Assembly: GCA_026014735.1 (NCBI GenBank)
Contig: JAOZHT010000002.1
Span: 248,001-312,000 of the forward strand
Source: Candidatus Bathyarchaeota archaeon
GTDB lineage: Archaea > Thermoproteota > Bathyarchaeia > Bathyarchaeales > Bathycorpusculaceae
Direction: 5' to 3'
Length of the DNA stretch: 64,000 nt
Below the pieces are notes generated by a model that was given only the letters and a program-made list of their open reading frames with translations, did no database searches and had not been told where the DNA came from. Both the position numbers and the translations under genes were made by a program. Shown here piece by piece: positions 16,329-24,578 of this stretch (its first letter is position 1; the number at the start of each line of letters is the position of its first letter).

Positions 16329-16366
16329 TTGTTCAGGTTTCTTGACTAAGCCTTGTCAAGGATTCT
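16329..16366 (-). promoter_or_regulatory. TTGAC-N8-GTCAA inverted repeat, copy 3
   Basis: CTTGAC-TAAGCCTT-GTCAAG (16341-16360) lies about 49 nt upstream of paralogue F. A TATA-like GCTTTTTATTTAC is at about 16312-16324 on the minus strand; that spacing suggests a leaderless mRNA with the repeat immediately upstream of TATA. Confidence 0.55.
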
Positions 16367-16430
16367 AAACTAAGCTGCCCCCGGCTAAGTCTTATAGCCA
16401 AAAACCCCCACTATACCTTGAGGGACAGCT

Positions 16431-17006
16431 TTGAGCCAGCAGCAGGAGAACGCCGTGTACACCATCGGGCACAGCACCCGCACCTTGGAGGAATTCTTGG
16501 AGCTGCTGCAGACCTACGGCGTCACGGTGCTCATCGACGTGCGTACGGTGCCCCGCAGCCGCCACAACCCCCAATTCAACAAAGAAACCCTGCCCGAGCA
16601 CCTCAAAGCCGCCGGCACCAGATACATCCACCTTCCCGGCATCGGAGGATTGCGCCACCCCAAACGCGACAGCATCAACCAAGCCCTGGAGAACCCGAGT
16701 TTCCGCGGCTACGCCGACTTCATGCAGACTAAAGAATTCAGCGAGGAACTCCTAAAAATCGTGGCGCTCTCAAGGAGCAACTGCATGGCGCTTATGTGCG
16801 CGGAGGCGCTGCCCTGGAAATGCCACCGAAACCTCATATCCGACGCGCTGGCTGCACGGGGCATCCGGGTGCTGCATATCATAAGCAAAACCAGCACCAT
16901 CACCCACCACCTAAGCGAACTCGCACATGTGGAGGGCACCAAAGTAACGTATCCGCTTTACCCCAAAGAGACCCCGCAGCGGACACTGGGGGATTTTGGA
17001 AGTTAG
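16431..17006 (+). CDS. DUF488 family protein
   Basis: The 191-residue protein opens with VYTIGHSTRTLEEFLELL and LIDVRTVPRSRHNPQFN, and has IHLPGIGGLRHPK, FRGYADFMQT and the C-terminal CAEALPWKCHRNLISDAL. These are the DUF488 landmarks, with two conserved Cys (about 122 and 130). DUF488 proteins are often found near RNA-modification or Fe-S genes, but their reaction is not established. Start is TTG at 16431, after GAGGGAC. It is transcribed away from the surface-protein operon. Confidence 0.85.
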   Translation: MSQQQENAVYTIGHSTRTLEEFLELLQTYGVTVLIDVRTVPRSRHNPQFNKETLPEHLKAAGTRYIHLPGIGGLRHPKRDSINQALENPSFRGYADFMQTKEFSEELLKIVALSRSNCMALMCAEALPWKCHRNLISDALAARGIRVLHIISKTSTITHHLSELAHVEGTKVTYPLYPKETPQRTLGDFGS

Positions 17007-17089
17007 TTTGAAGCTGGAAGTTCCTCGTATAGAGGTTTGATAAATCAAATAAGCAAGGAAGCAGAGGTAATAGTAACCGAGGAAGAAAA

Positions 17090-17995
17090 ATGAACCAACA
17101 ACGTATCTTCGTTTCCTCGACTTTCACTGATTTGAAAGACTATCGTGCTACCGTGCGGGAAGCAATAAGAAAACTTGGGCACATTGACATTTCCATGGAG
17201 CACTTCGGCGCAAGAGATGAAAGAGCTTTAGATGAGTGCTTACGACTAATACGTGAAGAAAGCGATTTCTTTGTAGGAATTTATGCTCACAGATATGGTT
17301 TTATTCCAAAAGGCCAGAGCAAATCAATCATTGAAGCAGAATACGAAATGGCAAGCGCAGTAGGACTCAAACGATTTATCTATTTAGTCAATGAAGATGC
17401 GCCTTGGCTCCCCTCTAAGCTCGATGATGGAGAGGTAAAAATTAAGCTACGCAGCCTGAAAGACCGACTAAAAGCAGACCACATTTGTTCATTTTTCTCT
17501 AACAAGGACGAATTAGCGGCACAAGTCGCAGCAGATTTAGGAAGAGAGCTACAGCTCCTAAGTTTGAAACATGTTTCACAAGTAACATTTGAAAAAGACA
17601 GCCCATCTTCAAAATCATGCGACATTAAAACTATTGGTGAATGGAATGAATTTAGGCAGGGAGTCTACGAAGAGTGTAAATTCACTTTCATCGCTCACAC
17701 CATTAAACCGTCAAGAACAAAAAACCAAAAATTTGACATAGCGATTTATCTCTTGAGACATCAAGCGCAGTCGTTGGACTCTTATGAGTTGGAGGACATT
17801 GACCATGCCGAATTTTTCTTGGGACCAAAATGGGATGATAAAATATTTAACATTACAAATAGCGGTGGTATAATCGGCATTTCAGTTTCAGCCTATGGAC
17901 CTTTCCTTTGTACCTGTAGGGTTACATTAAAAAACAAAAAACAACTGTTCCTAAGTAAATACATTGATTTTGAAATGGAAAGCGTACTCAAGTAA
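17090..17995 (+). CDS. DUF4062-domain protein, candidate defence effector/sensor
   Basis: The N-terminal about 155 residues match DUF4062: RIFVSSTFTDLKDYRATVRE, SMEHFGARDERALDECL, SDFFVGIYAHRYGFIPKG, SIIEAEYEMASAVGLKRFIY. DUF4062 is a TIR-like/nucleoside-binding fold commonly fused to STAND ATPases in antiviral proteins. Here it is followed only by an unrecognised alpha/beta domain (about 185-301). DNA is AT-richer than the flanking DUF488 and NSUN genes, suggesting transfer. GAGGAAG precedes ATG by about 6 nt. A defence role is inferred. Confidence 0.7.
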   Translation: MNQQRIFVSSTFTDLKDYRATVREAIRKLGHIDISMEHFGARDERALDECLRLIREESDFFVGIYAHRYGFIPKGQSKSIIEAEYEMASAVGLKRFIYLVNEDAPWLPSKLDDGEVKIKLRSLKDRLKADHICSFFSNKDELAAQVAADLGRELQLLSLKHVSQVTFEKDSPSSKSCDIKTIGEWNEFRQGVYEECKFTFIAHTIKPSRTKNQKFDIAIYLLRHQAQSLDSYELEDIDHAEFFLGPKWDDKIFNITNSGGIIGISVSAYGPFLCTCRVTLKNKKQLFLSKYIDFEMESVLK

Positions 17996-18026
17996 GGCGA
18001 GTTTACGCTGACCAGTTCATCAAAGT

Positions 18027-19373
18027 CTATTGTTTTTGTAGTTTTGCTATGAAGAATCCGTTGCAGTGGTGGATGTGGGGGTAGAGGCGCTGGCACGCTG
18101 TGAGGCCCGCCAGTCCGGGCAAGCCGATTTTGGGTTCTATCTCCACCAGCTTAAACTCTGGATGCGCCGCCAGAAATTGGCCGATTACGCCCTCGTTCTC
18201 CTCGAGCGTGACGCTGCAGGTCGAATACGCCAAAGCGCCGCCGACGCGGACTTTCTCCGCGCAGTTATTGATCATTTTCTGCTGGATCGCCGCCATGTTC
18301 TGGATGCTTTTTGTGCTCAGCCGCCACTTTGCGCTGGGCTGCTTGCCAAAGACGCCTGTGCTGGTGCAGGGCGGATCCAAAACAACAAGGTCAGCTTGCC
18401 CTTTGAGCGGCACCGAAACCCGTGCATCCGCCACCAAAGCCTCCGCGTTTTCCGCGCCCATCCGAGCCGTCTCCCGCTGCCAAGTCCGCATGCGCTTAGC
18501 CGAGAAATCCACGGAAACGATGCTGCCGCTGTTGCCCATAAGCTGCGCAAGATAGGTGGTTTTGGCTCCCGGCGCCGCACAAACATCAAACACGACGCTG
18601 CCCGGCTGCGGGTTGGCGGCTTGCGTCGCAAAGCAGCTGGCTTTATCCTGCACGTAGAAGAGCCCCGCTTTAAGGCTCGGCGAGGTGTTCAGCGTGGCTT
18701 TTTGCTCGGTGACTTGGTAGGTGAATTTGAGGTCGGGGACCCTTTGGAGCTTGATGCCTTCGCCTTCGAGTTTCGTTTGGATTTCCTCTTCGGATGCGGC
18801 GAGGGTGTTGAGGCGGATGTAGGTGGGCGGGGGGTTAAGGTTGCCCTGCAGAAACGCGGCTGCTTGCTCTTTGCCGAAGAGTTTAAAGCAGTACTCCACA
18901 AACCAGACGGGATTGTAGGTTTGCAACGCGATTTTCTCGGCGACTGGCGCCTCAGCGATGAGGGGGGCGACCTGGCGCGTTAACAGGAAACCCAGATACG
19001 GCTCGACTTCACGCATGACCTGCCAGCCCAAGATGGCTCGGCCCAGGCTTGCGATGTTTTCGGCTTCTTTAAGGTGATATTTGCCCCAGTTCTTGGCTAC
19101 GCGGGTCTGGTACACGTAGAGCCGCAGAAACGCCTGGATGCCCTGCTGATAGTCACCGAGGGTTTTTGGCGCCAAGACGGCGTTGATGAGTTTGTCGATG
19201 AGGTTTTTGCGGCGGGTCGTCTCCACCACGAGGCTGTAGGCGAGGCGTATGGCCTGAGGATTGTTTATGCCCAGCTGCTGGGTGGTCCGAAGCAGCGCGG
19301 AGCGTTCGTTGAGGCGCCGCATCTCCATCCAGCTTAAGGTTTCAATGGCTACTGTGTAGGTTTCCCGCAGCAA
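18027..19373 (-). CDS. NSUN/RsmB-type RNA cytosine-C5 methyltransferase
   Basis: The 448-residue protein has an N-terminal NusB-like helical domain (about residues 1-150) and a SAM methyltransferase domain: FDVCAAPGAKTTYLAQL (motif I, about 260), VSVDFSAKRM, LVVLDPPCTSTGVFG with the conserved PPC cysteine (about 336), and GGALAYSTCSVTLEENE with the catalytic TCS cysteine (about 388). Such enzymes make m5C in rRNA or tRNA. Start is TTG at 19373; the first in-frame ATG (residue 16) is possible. Confidence 0.88.
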   Translation of the reverse strand: MLRETYTVAIETLSWMEMRRLNERSALLRTTQQLGINNPQAIRLAYSLVVETTRRKNLIDKLINAVLAPKTLGDYQQGIQAFLRLYVYQTRVAKNWGKYHLKEAENIASLGRAILGWQVMREVEPYLGFLLTRQVAPLIAEAPVAEKIALQTYNPVWFVEYCFKLFGKEQAAAFLQGNLNPPPTYIRLNTLAASEEEIQTKLEGEGIKLQRVPDLKFTYQVTEQKATLNTSPSLKAGLFYVQDKASCFATQAANPQPGSVVFDVCAAPGAKTTYLAQLMGNSGSIVSVDFSAKRMRTWQRETARMGAENAEALVADARVSVPLKGQADLVVLDPPCTSTGVFGKQPSAKWRLSTKSIQNMAAIQQKMINNCAEKVRVGGALAYSTCSVTLEENEGVIGQFLAAHPEFKLVEIEPKIGLPGLAGLTACQRLYPHIHHCNGFFIAKLQKQ

Positions 19374-19527
19374 GTTTTTTCACAACCAAACCAAATGCGT
19401 TGCTACTAAATAAGGGCTTTAGGGCAACCTGATGTAACTGCACATGAACAGCCACATATATTTATGAAGTCTCCAAGGTGCTAGACCCCTGTGTTCCGGA
19501 AATGCTCCCAAAATGGAGGTGACCTAT

Positions 19528-19671
19528 TTGTCGAAAAACCGCAGAACCGAAGACATGGACACAAACAGGGGAAAAATGACGGTGCAGGAAGCTGGACGCA
19601 GAGGCGGCGCTAAAGGTGGTCCACGTGTCCGTGAACTCATAGAGGAAGGCAAAGAATACGAGGAGGAGTAA
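19528..19671 (+). CDS. 47-residue KGG/Em-like small protein
   Basis: A strong GGAGGTGA (19515-19522), 5 nt before TTG 19528, opens a frame of 47 codons. The peptide contains MTVQEAGRRGGAKGG and RELIEEGKEYEEE, matching the short Gly-rich KGG motif of stress/Em-like proteins widespread in archaea and bacteria. A TATA-like ATATATTTATG lies at about 19453-19463. An imperfect hairpin TGTGCGTG/CACACACA (19672-19697) follows and may end the transcript. Function of the family is not established. Confidence 0.65.
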   Translation: MSKNRRTEDMDTNRGKMTVQEAGRRGGAKGGPRVRELIEEGKEYEEE

Positions 19672-19748
19672 TGTGCGTGCGGATTTGGTCACACACAATA
19701 GTTTAAGCCTCTTTCTCCTTTTCCTTATATGCTAGAGGTGCAAGTTGA

Positions 19749-19916
19749 TTGAATCAACCAATCAGGCGCAGATGCACACCGCAGACCCATGCGGGACAGT
19801 ACATGTGCGTGGAATGCGGAGAAATCTTCGACACCAAAAAAGAAGTTGAAAACCACCGCCACCAAAAACATAACCCGAATCTGCGCAGCACACGAAGAGA
19901 ACTCTACGTTTTCTAA
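19749..19916 (+). CDS. 55-residue C2H2 zinc-finger protein
   Basis: TTG at 19749, 8 nt after GAGGTG, opens a 55-codon frame coding YMCVECGEIFDTKKEVENH followed by RHQKH: Cys-x2-Cys-x12-His-x4-His, a single classical C2H2 finger, with a basic tail (RSTRRELYVF). Small one-finger proteins of this kind are common in archaea and are probably DNA- or RNA-binding. It lies between the KGG-like gene and the polymerase gene. Confidence 0.65.
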   Translation: MNQPIRRRCTPQTHAGQYMCVECGEIFDTKKEVENHRHQKHNPNLRSTRRELYVF

Positions 19917-20034
19917 CATGGTTTTTGGCTATTTCCTGTCTATTCTGCCCATGTGATGTATGGGTTATTCTGGCTGTTTTGTTTAGTAAACACTTTTAGG
20001 CGCCACGCTGACTTAACAAGCAAGGTTAAGTGGG

Positions 20035-22800
20035 ATGGCAAGCACACTCGACAAATGGTTCAGTCAACCAGCTATGCCTGCGCCTAAAGCAGAGCAGAAA
20101 GCGCCAGCTCCGCCCCCCCAGCCCCAAGCATTGCCGCCCAGCCCCCAGCCCGAGGAGCCCACGGTGGCGGTTAAACCCAAGAAACGGGAACGCCTGCCTT
20201 ACCCGCCTGTTGCCCCCGATAATTTGCCGCCCTGCTACTTTGTTTCCGCCAGCTACGACGGCAAACAGCGCAAGGCAGTTATCAAGCTCTATGAGCCGGA
20301 GATGGGGCAAATCTACTTCTGGTACGATAACACCGGACATTTACCTTACTGCTTAACCAGCATAGCAAAGCAGGAAATGGAGCTCTTCGAGAGGGTGAAG
20401 ACCCATGAGGGCTTTGATCACTACGAAACCGAGCAGCGCATCGACCCCCTCAACGATAAAGCCGTCGAGGTTACAAAAATCGTCTGCAAAGACCCCCTAG
20501 CCATCGGCGGCAGACCAGCCGGCACCATCCGAGACATCATCCCAGAGGATTTCCCTGGAGTCTTCGGAGCCCGCATGCAGGATTCAGGAGCTAAAATCTG
20601 GGAATCCAAAATCAAATACTACCAATCATACATCTTCGACCGCCGATTAATGCCCGGCATGGAGTACAAGGTGGAAAACGGCAGCCTCATCCAAGTCGCC
20701 AACCACGCCGCATCTGAGAACCTCACCAAAATCCGGGGCCTCTTCAAGGACTGCACAGGGGAGGAACAGGAGTACGCGGAGATGTGGGCTGAGCTGCTTG
20801 AGTATCCCGCGCCGATGTTTCGCCGAGCCGCCATAGACATCGAGGTTTACTCGCCTCTTGCTAGCCGCGTGCCCGACGCCCGCGAAGGCATCTGTCCCGT
20901 CATCGCATGTTCGATTTACAGCAGCGACGGAGACAAAAAAGTGCTGGTGCTTAAACGCGAGGGCATGGTGATGGGTGACCCAGCGTTGACGGCGGGGCTG
21001 CAGGTGGAGTATTGCGAAACCGAGATGGAGCTGCTGAAAAAGGTCTTTGATGTGCTCGATGAGTTTCCCTTTATTTTGACCTTTAACGGCGACGACTTTG
21101 ACCTGCGCTATCTGGCTCACCGCGCCGCCAACTTGGGCTTCTACAAAAAAGACGTACCCATCGAAATCGGCAAACGCGTCTGCCTGCTGCGCAGCGGCAT
21201 CCACATTGACCTCTACAAGTATTTCTTCAACCGTAGCGTCCAAATCTACGCTTACGGCGGCAAATACAAAGACGTGGGCCTCGACGACGTCGGCAACGCG
21301 TTGATCGGCACCCCCAAAATCAAGCTTGACAAGGACTTCGGCGACCTCAGCTACAGCGAACTCGCTGCGTATTGCCTGCGGGACAGCGAAATCACCTATA
21401 AACTCACCAGCTACGACAACGACTCCGCCATGAAACTCATATTGGTGCTCTCCCGCATCTCCAGCATGCCCATGGAGGACGTGAGCCGCCAAGGCGTAAG
21501 CCGCTGGATCCGCAACTTTATGCAACGCGAACACCGCAAAAAGGGCCTGCTTATCCCCAACGCCGAAGACATCCTCACCAAAAAAGGCAAAACCTCAACC
21601 ACCGCCGTGATTAAGGGCAAAAAATACAAGGGCGCCATCGTGGTGGAGCCAAGACCCGGCGTGCACTTCAACGTGGCAGTCATGGACTTTCCCAGCCTGT
21701 ACCCCTCCATCATCAAAGTCTGGAATCTGGGCTACCAATCCATCTGCTGCAACCACCCCGGCTGCAAAGCCCACACCATCCCCGACACCCAGCACTGGGT
21801 CTGCACCGAAAAACGCGCCCTCGAAAGCCTCCTCATCGGTTCACTCCGCGATTTGCGTGTGCGCTGGTACAAGAGCCGCGCCAAAGACAAAACGTTGCCG
21901 CCGGAGCTCCGCAGCTGGTATGGCATCACGCAGGGCGCGCTTAAAGTCATTTTAAACGCCAGCTACGGTGTATTTGGCGCCGACAGCTTTGACCTCTACT
22001 GTCCACCCGTCGCAGAAGCCACCGCCGCCATCGGACGCTACAGCATCACCCAAATCCTCAAACACGCCGAAACCGTAGGCATCACGGTGCTCTACGGCGA
22101 CACCGACAGCGTCTTCCTCAAAAACCCCACACGCGAACAAATCGAAGACGTCATCCACTACACCGAACACGAGTTGGGCATGGGCATCGACATGGAGAAA
22201 ACCTACCGCTACGCCGTGTTTAGCAGCCGCAAAAAGAACTATCTGGGCGTACTCGAGGACGGCACCGTGGACGTGAAGGGCTTAACGGGCAAGAAAAAGC
22301 ATATTCCCCTCTTCATCAAAGACGCATTTAACCAAATGAAGGCTCGCCTCGCACAGGTTAAGAACCCCGAGGACTTCGAGAAAGCCAAAAAAGACATCGC
22401 TAACATCGTCCGCGACCGCTACAACACCCTTAAGCGCCGCGAATGGGCAGACATGAACGATTTAGCCTTCCACATGGTCCTCGGCGACGACCTTGACCGA
22501 TACACCAAAACCACGCCGCAGCATGTGAAAGCCGCAAGGATTCTGCAGAAGAACGGCAAAGAAATCCGCTCAGGCGACCAAATCAGCTTCGTGAAGGTGC
22601 TTAAGCCGGGAAACCGCAATGCATCCGCCGAAGACAACGCAGGCGTAAAACCCGTTGAGTTAACCTCACGCAACGAAGTCGACGTGGACAAGTACGTGGC
22701 GTATCTGCAGTCCACTTTTGATCAGGTGCTTGATGCTTTGGGGCTGAACTTTGAGGAAATCATAGGCATGACGCGGCTAGCCAGCTTTCTAGGCGCATAG
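20035..22800 (+). CDS. polB: DNA polymerase family B with 3'-5' exonuclease
   Basis: The 921-residue replicative-type polymerase has exonuclease motifs AAIDIEVYSP (about residue 266), LTFNGDDFDLRYL (about 350) and YCLRDSEITYKL (about 445). The polymerase motifs are A, VMDFPSLYPSIIK (about 549), B, KVILNASYGVFG (about 636), and C, LYGDTDSVF (about 686). All catalytic acidic residues are present. The first 12 residues (STLDKWFSQ) resemble a PIP/clamp-binding motif joined to the core by a Pro-rich linker (about 15-45), an unusual N-terminal location. Confidence 0.95.
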   Translation: MASTLDKWFSQPAMPAPKAEQKAPAPPPQPQALPPSPQPEEPTVAVKPKKRERLPYPPVAPDNLPPCYFVSASYDGKQRKAVIKLYEPEMGQIYFWYDNTGHLPYCLTSIAKQEMELFERVKTHEGFDHYETEQRIDPLNDKAVEVTKIVCKDPLAIGGRPAGTIRDIIPEDFPGVFGARMQDSGAKIWESKIKYYQSYIFDRRLMPGMEYKVENGSLIQVANHAASENLTKIRGLFKDCTGEEQEYAEMWAELLEYPAPMFRRAAIDIEVYSPLASRVPDAREGICPVIACSIYSSDGDKKVLVLKREGMVMGDPALTAGLQVEYCETEMELLKKVFDVLDEFPFILTFNGDDFDLRYLAHRAANLGFYKKDVPIEIGKRVCLLRSGIHIDLYKYFFNRSVQIYAYGGKYKDVGLDDVGNALIGTPKIKLDKDFGDLSYSELAAYCLRDSEITYKLTSYDNDSAMKLILVLSRISSMPMEDVSRQGVSRWIRNFMQREHRKKGLLIPNAEDILTKKGKTSTTAVIKGKKYKGAIVVEPRPGVHFNVAVMDFPSLYPSIIKVWNLGYQSICCNHPGCKAHTIPDTQHWVCTEKRALESLLIGSLRDLRVRWYKSRAKDKTLPPELRSWYGITQGALKVILNASYGVFGADSFDLYCPPVAEATAAIGRYSITQILKHAETVGITVLYGDTDSVFLKNPTREQIEDVIHYTEHELGMGIDMEKTYRYAVFSSRKKNYLGVLEDGTVDVKGLTGKKKHIPLFIKDAFNQMKARLAQVKNPEDFEKAKKDIANIVRDRYNTLKRREWADMNDLAFHMVLGDDLDRYTKTTPQHVKAARILQKNGKEIRSGDQISFVKVLKPGNRNASAEDNAGVKPVELTSRNEVDVDKYVAYLQSTFDQVLDALGLNFEEIIGMTRLASFLGA

Positions 22801-22862
22801 GCTGCTGCTCCGCCAGTCTCTCCCTCCCTCGTAAAAAGGGCTCAAGGATTATCTGCGTCTGG

Positions 22863-23657
22863 TTAGGCTTTCTTTATGATGTTTTCAAAGCGCGTGTTGC
22901 TTATGGGGTGATGGCTGAGGATTTTGCCGTCTTTAATTATGCAGAATGTGCCAAAGGCGCAGGGTGACTGCTGAGCCGACTCGGCAGTATCGAAGTCAAG
23001 CAGCTTGGTTTTCAGCCCCATCTCTTTAGCTGTCTCCAAAATCGCATCTACATTCTTCACCGAGTAGGGACACTGCGGCGAGCGAATGACGGTTAAGCCT
23101 TCAGCGTAGTCGGCGGTGGAGGCAACTTTGAATTTGGGGTCTTCTGCGTCGGCGCGGAATTTGAGGGCTAAAAGCTCGAAGTCGGGTTTAGCGAGGTCAA
23201 CTACGTGGAAGCCCTTTTTTATGAAAATGTCTTTTTTAGCCATAAACGACCCTTTGCGGGTGACTACCGCTACGCCTTTCATGCCTGCGTCTTTGGCTTC
23301 CGCAATAACGAGGTCAAGCATTCGGGAGGCGTGGCCTTTGCCCTTGAATTCGCCTTTGAAACCCACGAAAATGCAGTGTATGAACATGTAGCCGTCGGCT
23401 TGAACGGGGCGATGCGCGTATTTGCCGGGGATGTACTCGAGCATGCCCTGGTAGCCGCCGGATTTTGAAACCAGCGCCTTGATGCGCAGCCCCAGCGGGT
23501 AGTACTGTTTGAACCAGGCGATTTTGCGTTGCAACTCCAGGTGCTTGGCTACGTCTTTGTAGCCGCAGACGCCCCAGTCCGCAATGTTGTCAGGTGTCAA
23601 ATCAATGATTGTGGTGTCGCTTGAAGGAAGGTTTTGTGGCATACGGTTTCTCCACAA
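22863..23657 (-). CDS. GNAT acetyltransferase with YoaP-like C-terminal domain
   Basis: The 264-residue protein has a GNAT fold (about residues 15-165) with FVGFKGEFKGKGHASRMLDL as the acetyl-CoA loop (Gly-x-Gly-His-Ala), then a thioredoxin-like C-terminal domain (about 185-264) with GLTVIRSPQCPYSV and SPCAFGTFCIIKDGKI. This GNAT plus YoaP-type pairing is known in bacteria and archaea; the substrate is not. The start could be the second Met (23642). Confidence 0.8.
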   Translation of the reverse strand: MWRNRMPQNLPSSDTTIIDLTPDNIADWGVCGYKDVAKHLELQRKIAWFKQYYPLGLRIKALVSKSGGYQGMLEYIPGKYAHRPVQADGYMFIHCIFVGFKGEFKGKGHASRMLDLVIAEAKDAGMKGVAVVTRKGSFMAKKDIFIKKGFHVVDLAKPDFELLALKFRADAEDPKFKVASTADYAEGLTVIRSPQCPYSVKNVDAILETAKEMGLKTKLLDFDTAESAQQSPCAFGTFCIIKDGKILSHHPISNTRFENIIKKA

Positions 23658-23698
23658 GTAAAGGGGATGCCTGATAGTTTAAGGGTTTAGCTTCCGGC

Positions 23699-24562
23699 TT
23701 AAGTGAAGAGGTAAACCAGCGCCGAGAGCAGGGTGAATAGGGTAACTATGCCTGCGATGATGACGACGATTTGGCGTTCCGTAAGAGGGCGATGGTAGGT
23801 TATGGTGGTGACGAGGCTTTTGCGGCTATCCGAGCTGAGGCGTTTGCCATCGAAGACCACAGCTGCTTTTTTATGCACAAAAAACGCGGAGAGCAAAATG
23901 AGGGCGGAGTTGAAGACAAATGGGATTATCGAGATAAACAGGTTCACTTTCAAATCAGAGATAACTGCGAAGGAAGCCACTGTCATGCCGATTGCAAACG
24001 AGCCTGTGTTACCTACAAAGATTTTGCCTGAGAAATTCAGGACGGCTAGAACCACCCAGAATAGCAGGGGCCCCAGCATTAAGATCCAGTTGGGGGAGAA
24101 CGCCATTAAGCCAGCGATGACTATGGCGGGGCATACTGATTCCAGCCCGTTTAAGCCGCCAAGCTGATTCACTGTGTTTGTCACGATCATGACGATTAAG
24201 GGTATTATTATGTAGAAGTAGGCGACGCCGAAATCTATCATGCCCACGAATGGGAGAGTTATGGTTGTTCGTGCACCGATAAACTGGGCGTAGTAAATGA
24301 GTGGCAACGCCGCGATTAGGGGCATGAATGCTTTGTAGCGCCATTTTAGGTCAATCCAGTCATCCATCATTCCCATGAAGCCGCCGAATAGGATGCATGC
24401 TGCAAGGGTGAAGGCTGCGGAGACAGGTTCAGGGTTTGTGCTTTGCTGTAAAAAGTAAACCAAGAAAAGATAAACGGTGGTGAATAGGACGTAAAAAACG
24501 CCTAAACCCCAGGGAACAAGGGGGCGACCGACTTTATGCTGGTCAGGGACCCTGGGGAACAC
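23699..24562 (-). CDS. Polyprenyl-phosphate GlcNAc-1-phosphate transferase family (AglH/MraY-like)
   Basis: The 287-residue integral membrane protein carries MGMMDDWIDLKWRYK (the metal-binding Asp pair), VNQLGGLNGLE and FVGNTGSFAIG, landmarks of the MraY/WecA/AglH family that loads the first sugar phosphate onto a lipid carrier. Compared with the family it begins at the HKVGRPLVP loop, so the usual first membrane helix is missing; an in-frame TAG lies just upstream of the GTG start. It follows aglB by 16 nt, consistent with a shared N-glycosylation operon. Confidence 0.85.
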   Translation of the reverse strand: MFPRVPDQHKVGRPLVPWGLGVFYVLFTTVYLFLVYFLQQSTNPEPVSAAFTLAACILFGGFMGMMDDWIDLKWRYKAFMPLIAALPLIYYAQFIGARTTITLPFVGMIDFGVAYFYIIIPLIVMIVTNTVNQLGGLNGLESVCPAIVIAGLMAFSPNWILMLGPLLFWVVLAVLNFSGKIFVGNTGSFAIGMTVASFAVISDLKVNLFISIIPFVFNSALILLSAFFVHKKAAVVFDGKRLSSDSRKSLVTTITYHRPLTERQIVVIIAGIVTLFTLLSALVYLFT

Positions 24563-24578
24563 TTCGGTCGCTTCCTAC

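Noticed and set aside
18066-18983. 305-codon open frame antisense to the NSUN methyltransferase
   Set aside because: Shadow of a GC-rich gene; no domain, while the opposite strand has complete methyltransferase motifs.
19977-19992. GTTTAGTAAAC palindrome before polB
   Set aside because: A short 5-1-5 palindrome with no second copy or clear promoter alignment; likely chance.
20647-21534. 295-codon open frame antisense to DNA polymerase B
   Set aside because: It has the GC-skewed, repetitive composition of a mirror frame, with no motif or binding site; polB motifs lie on the other strand.
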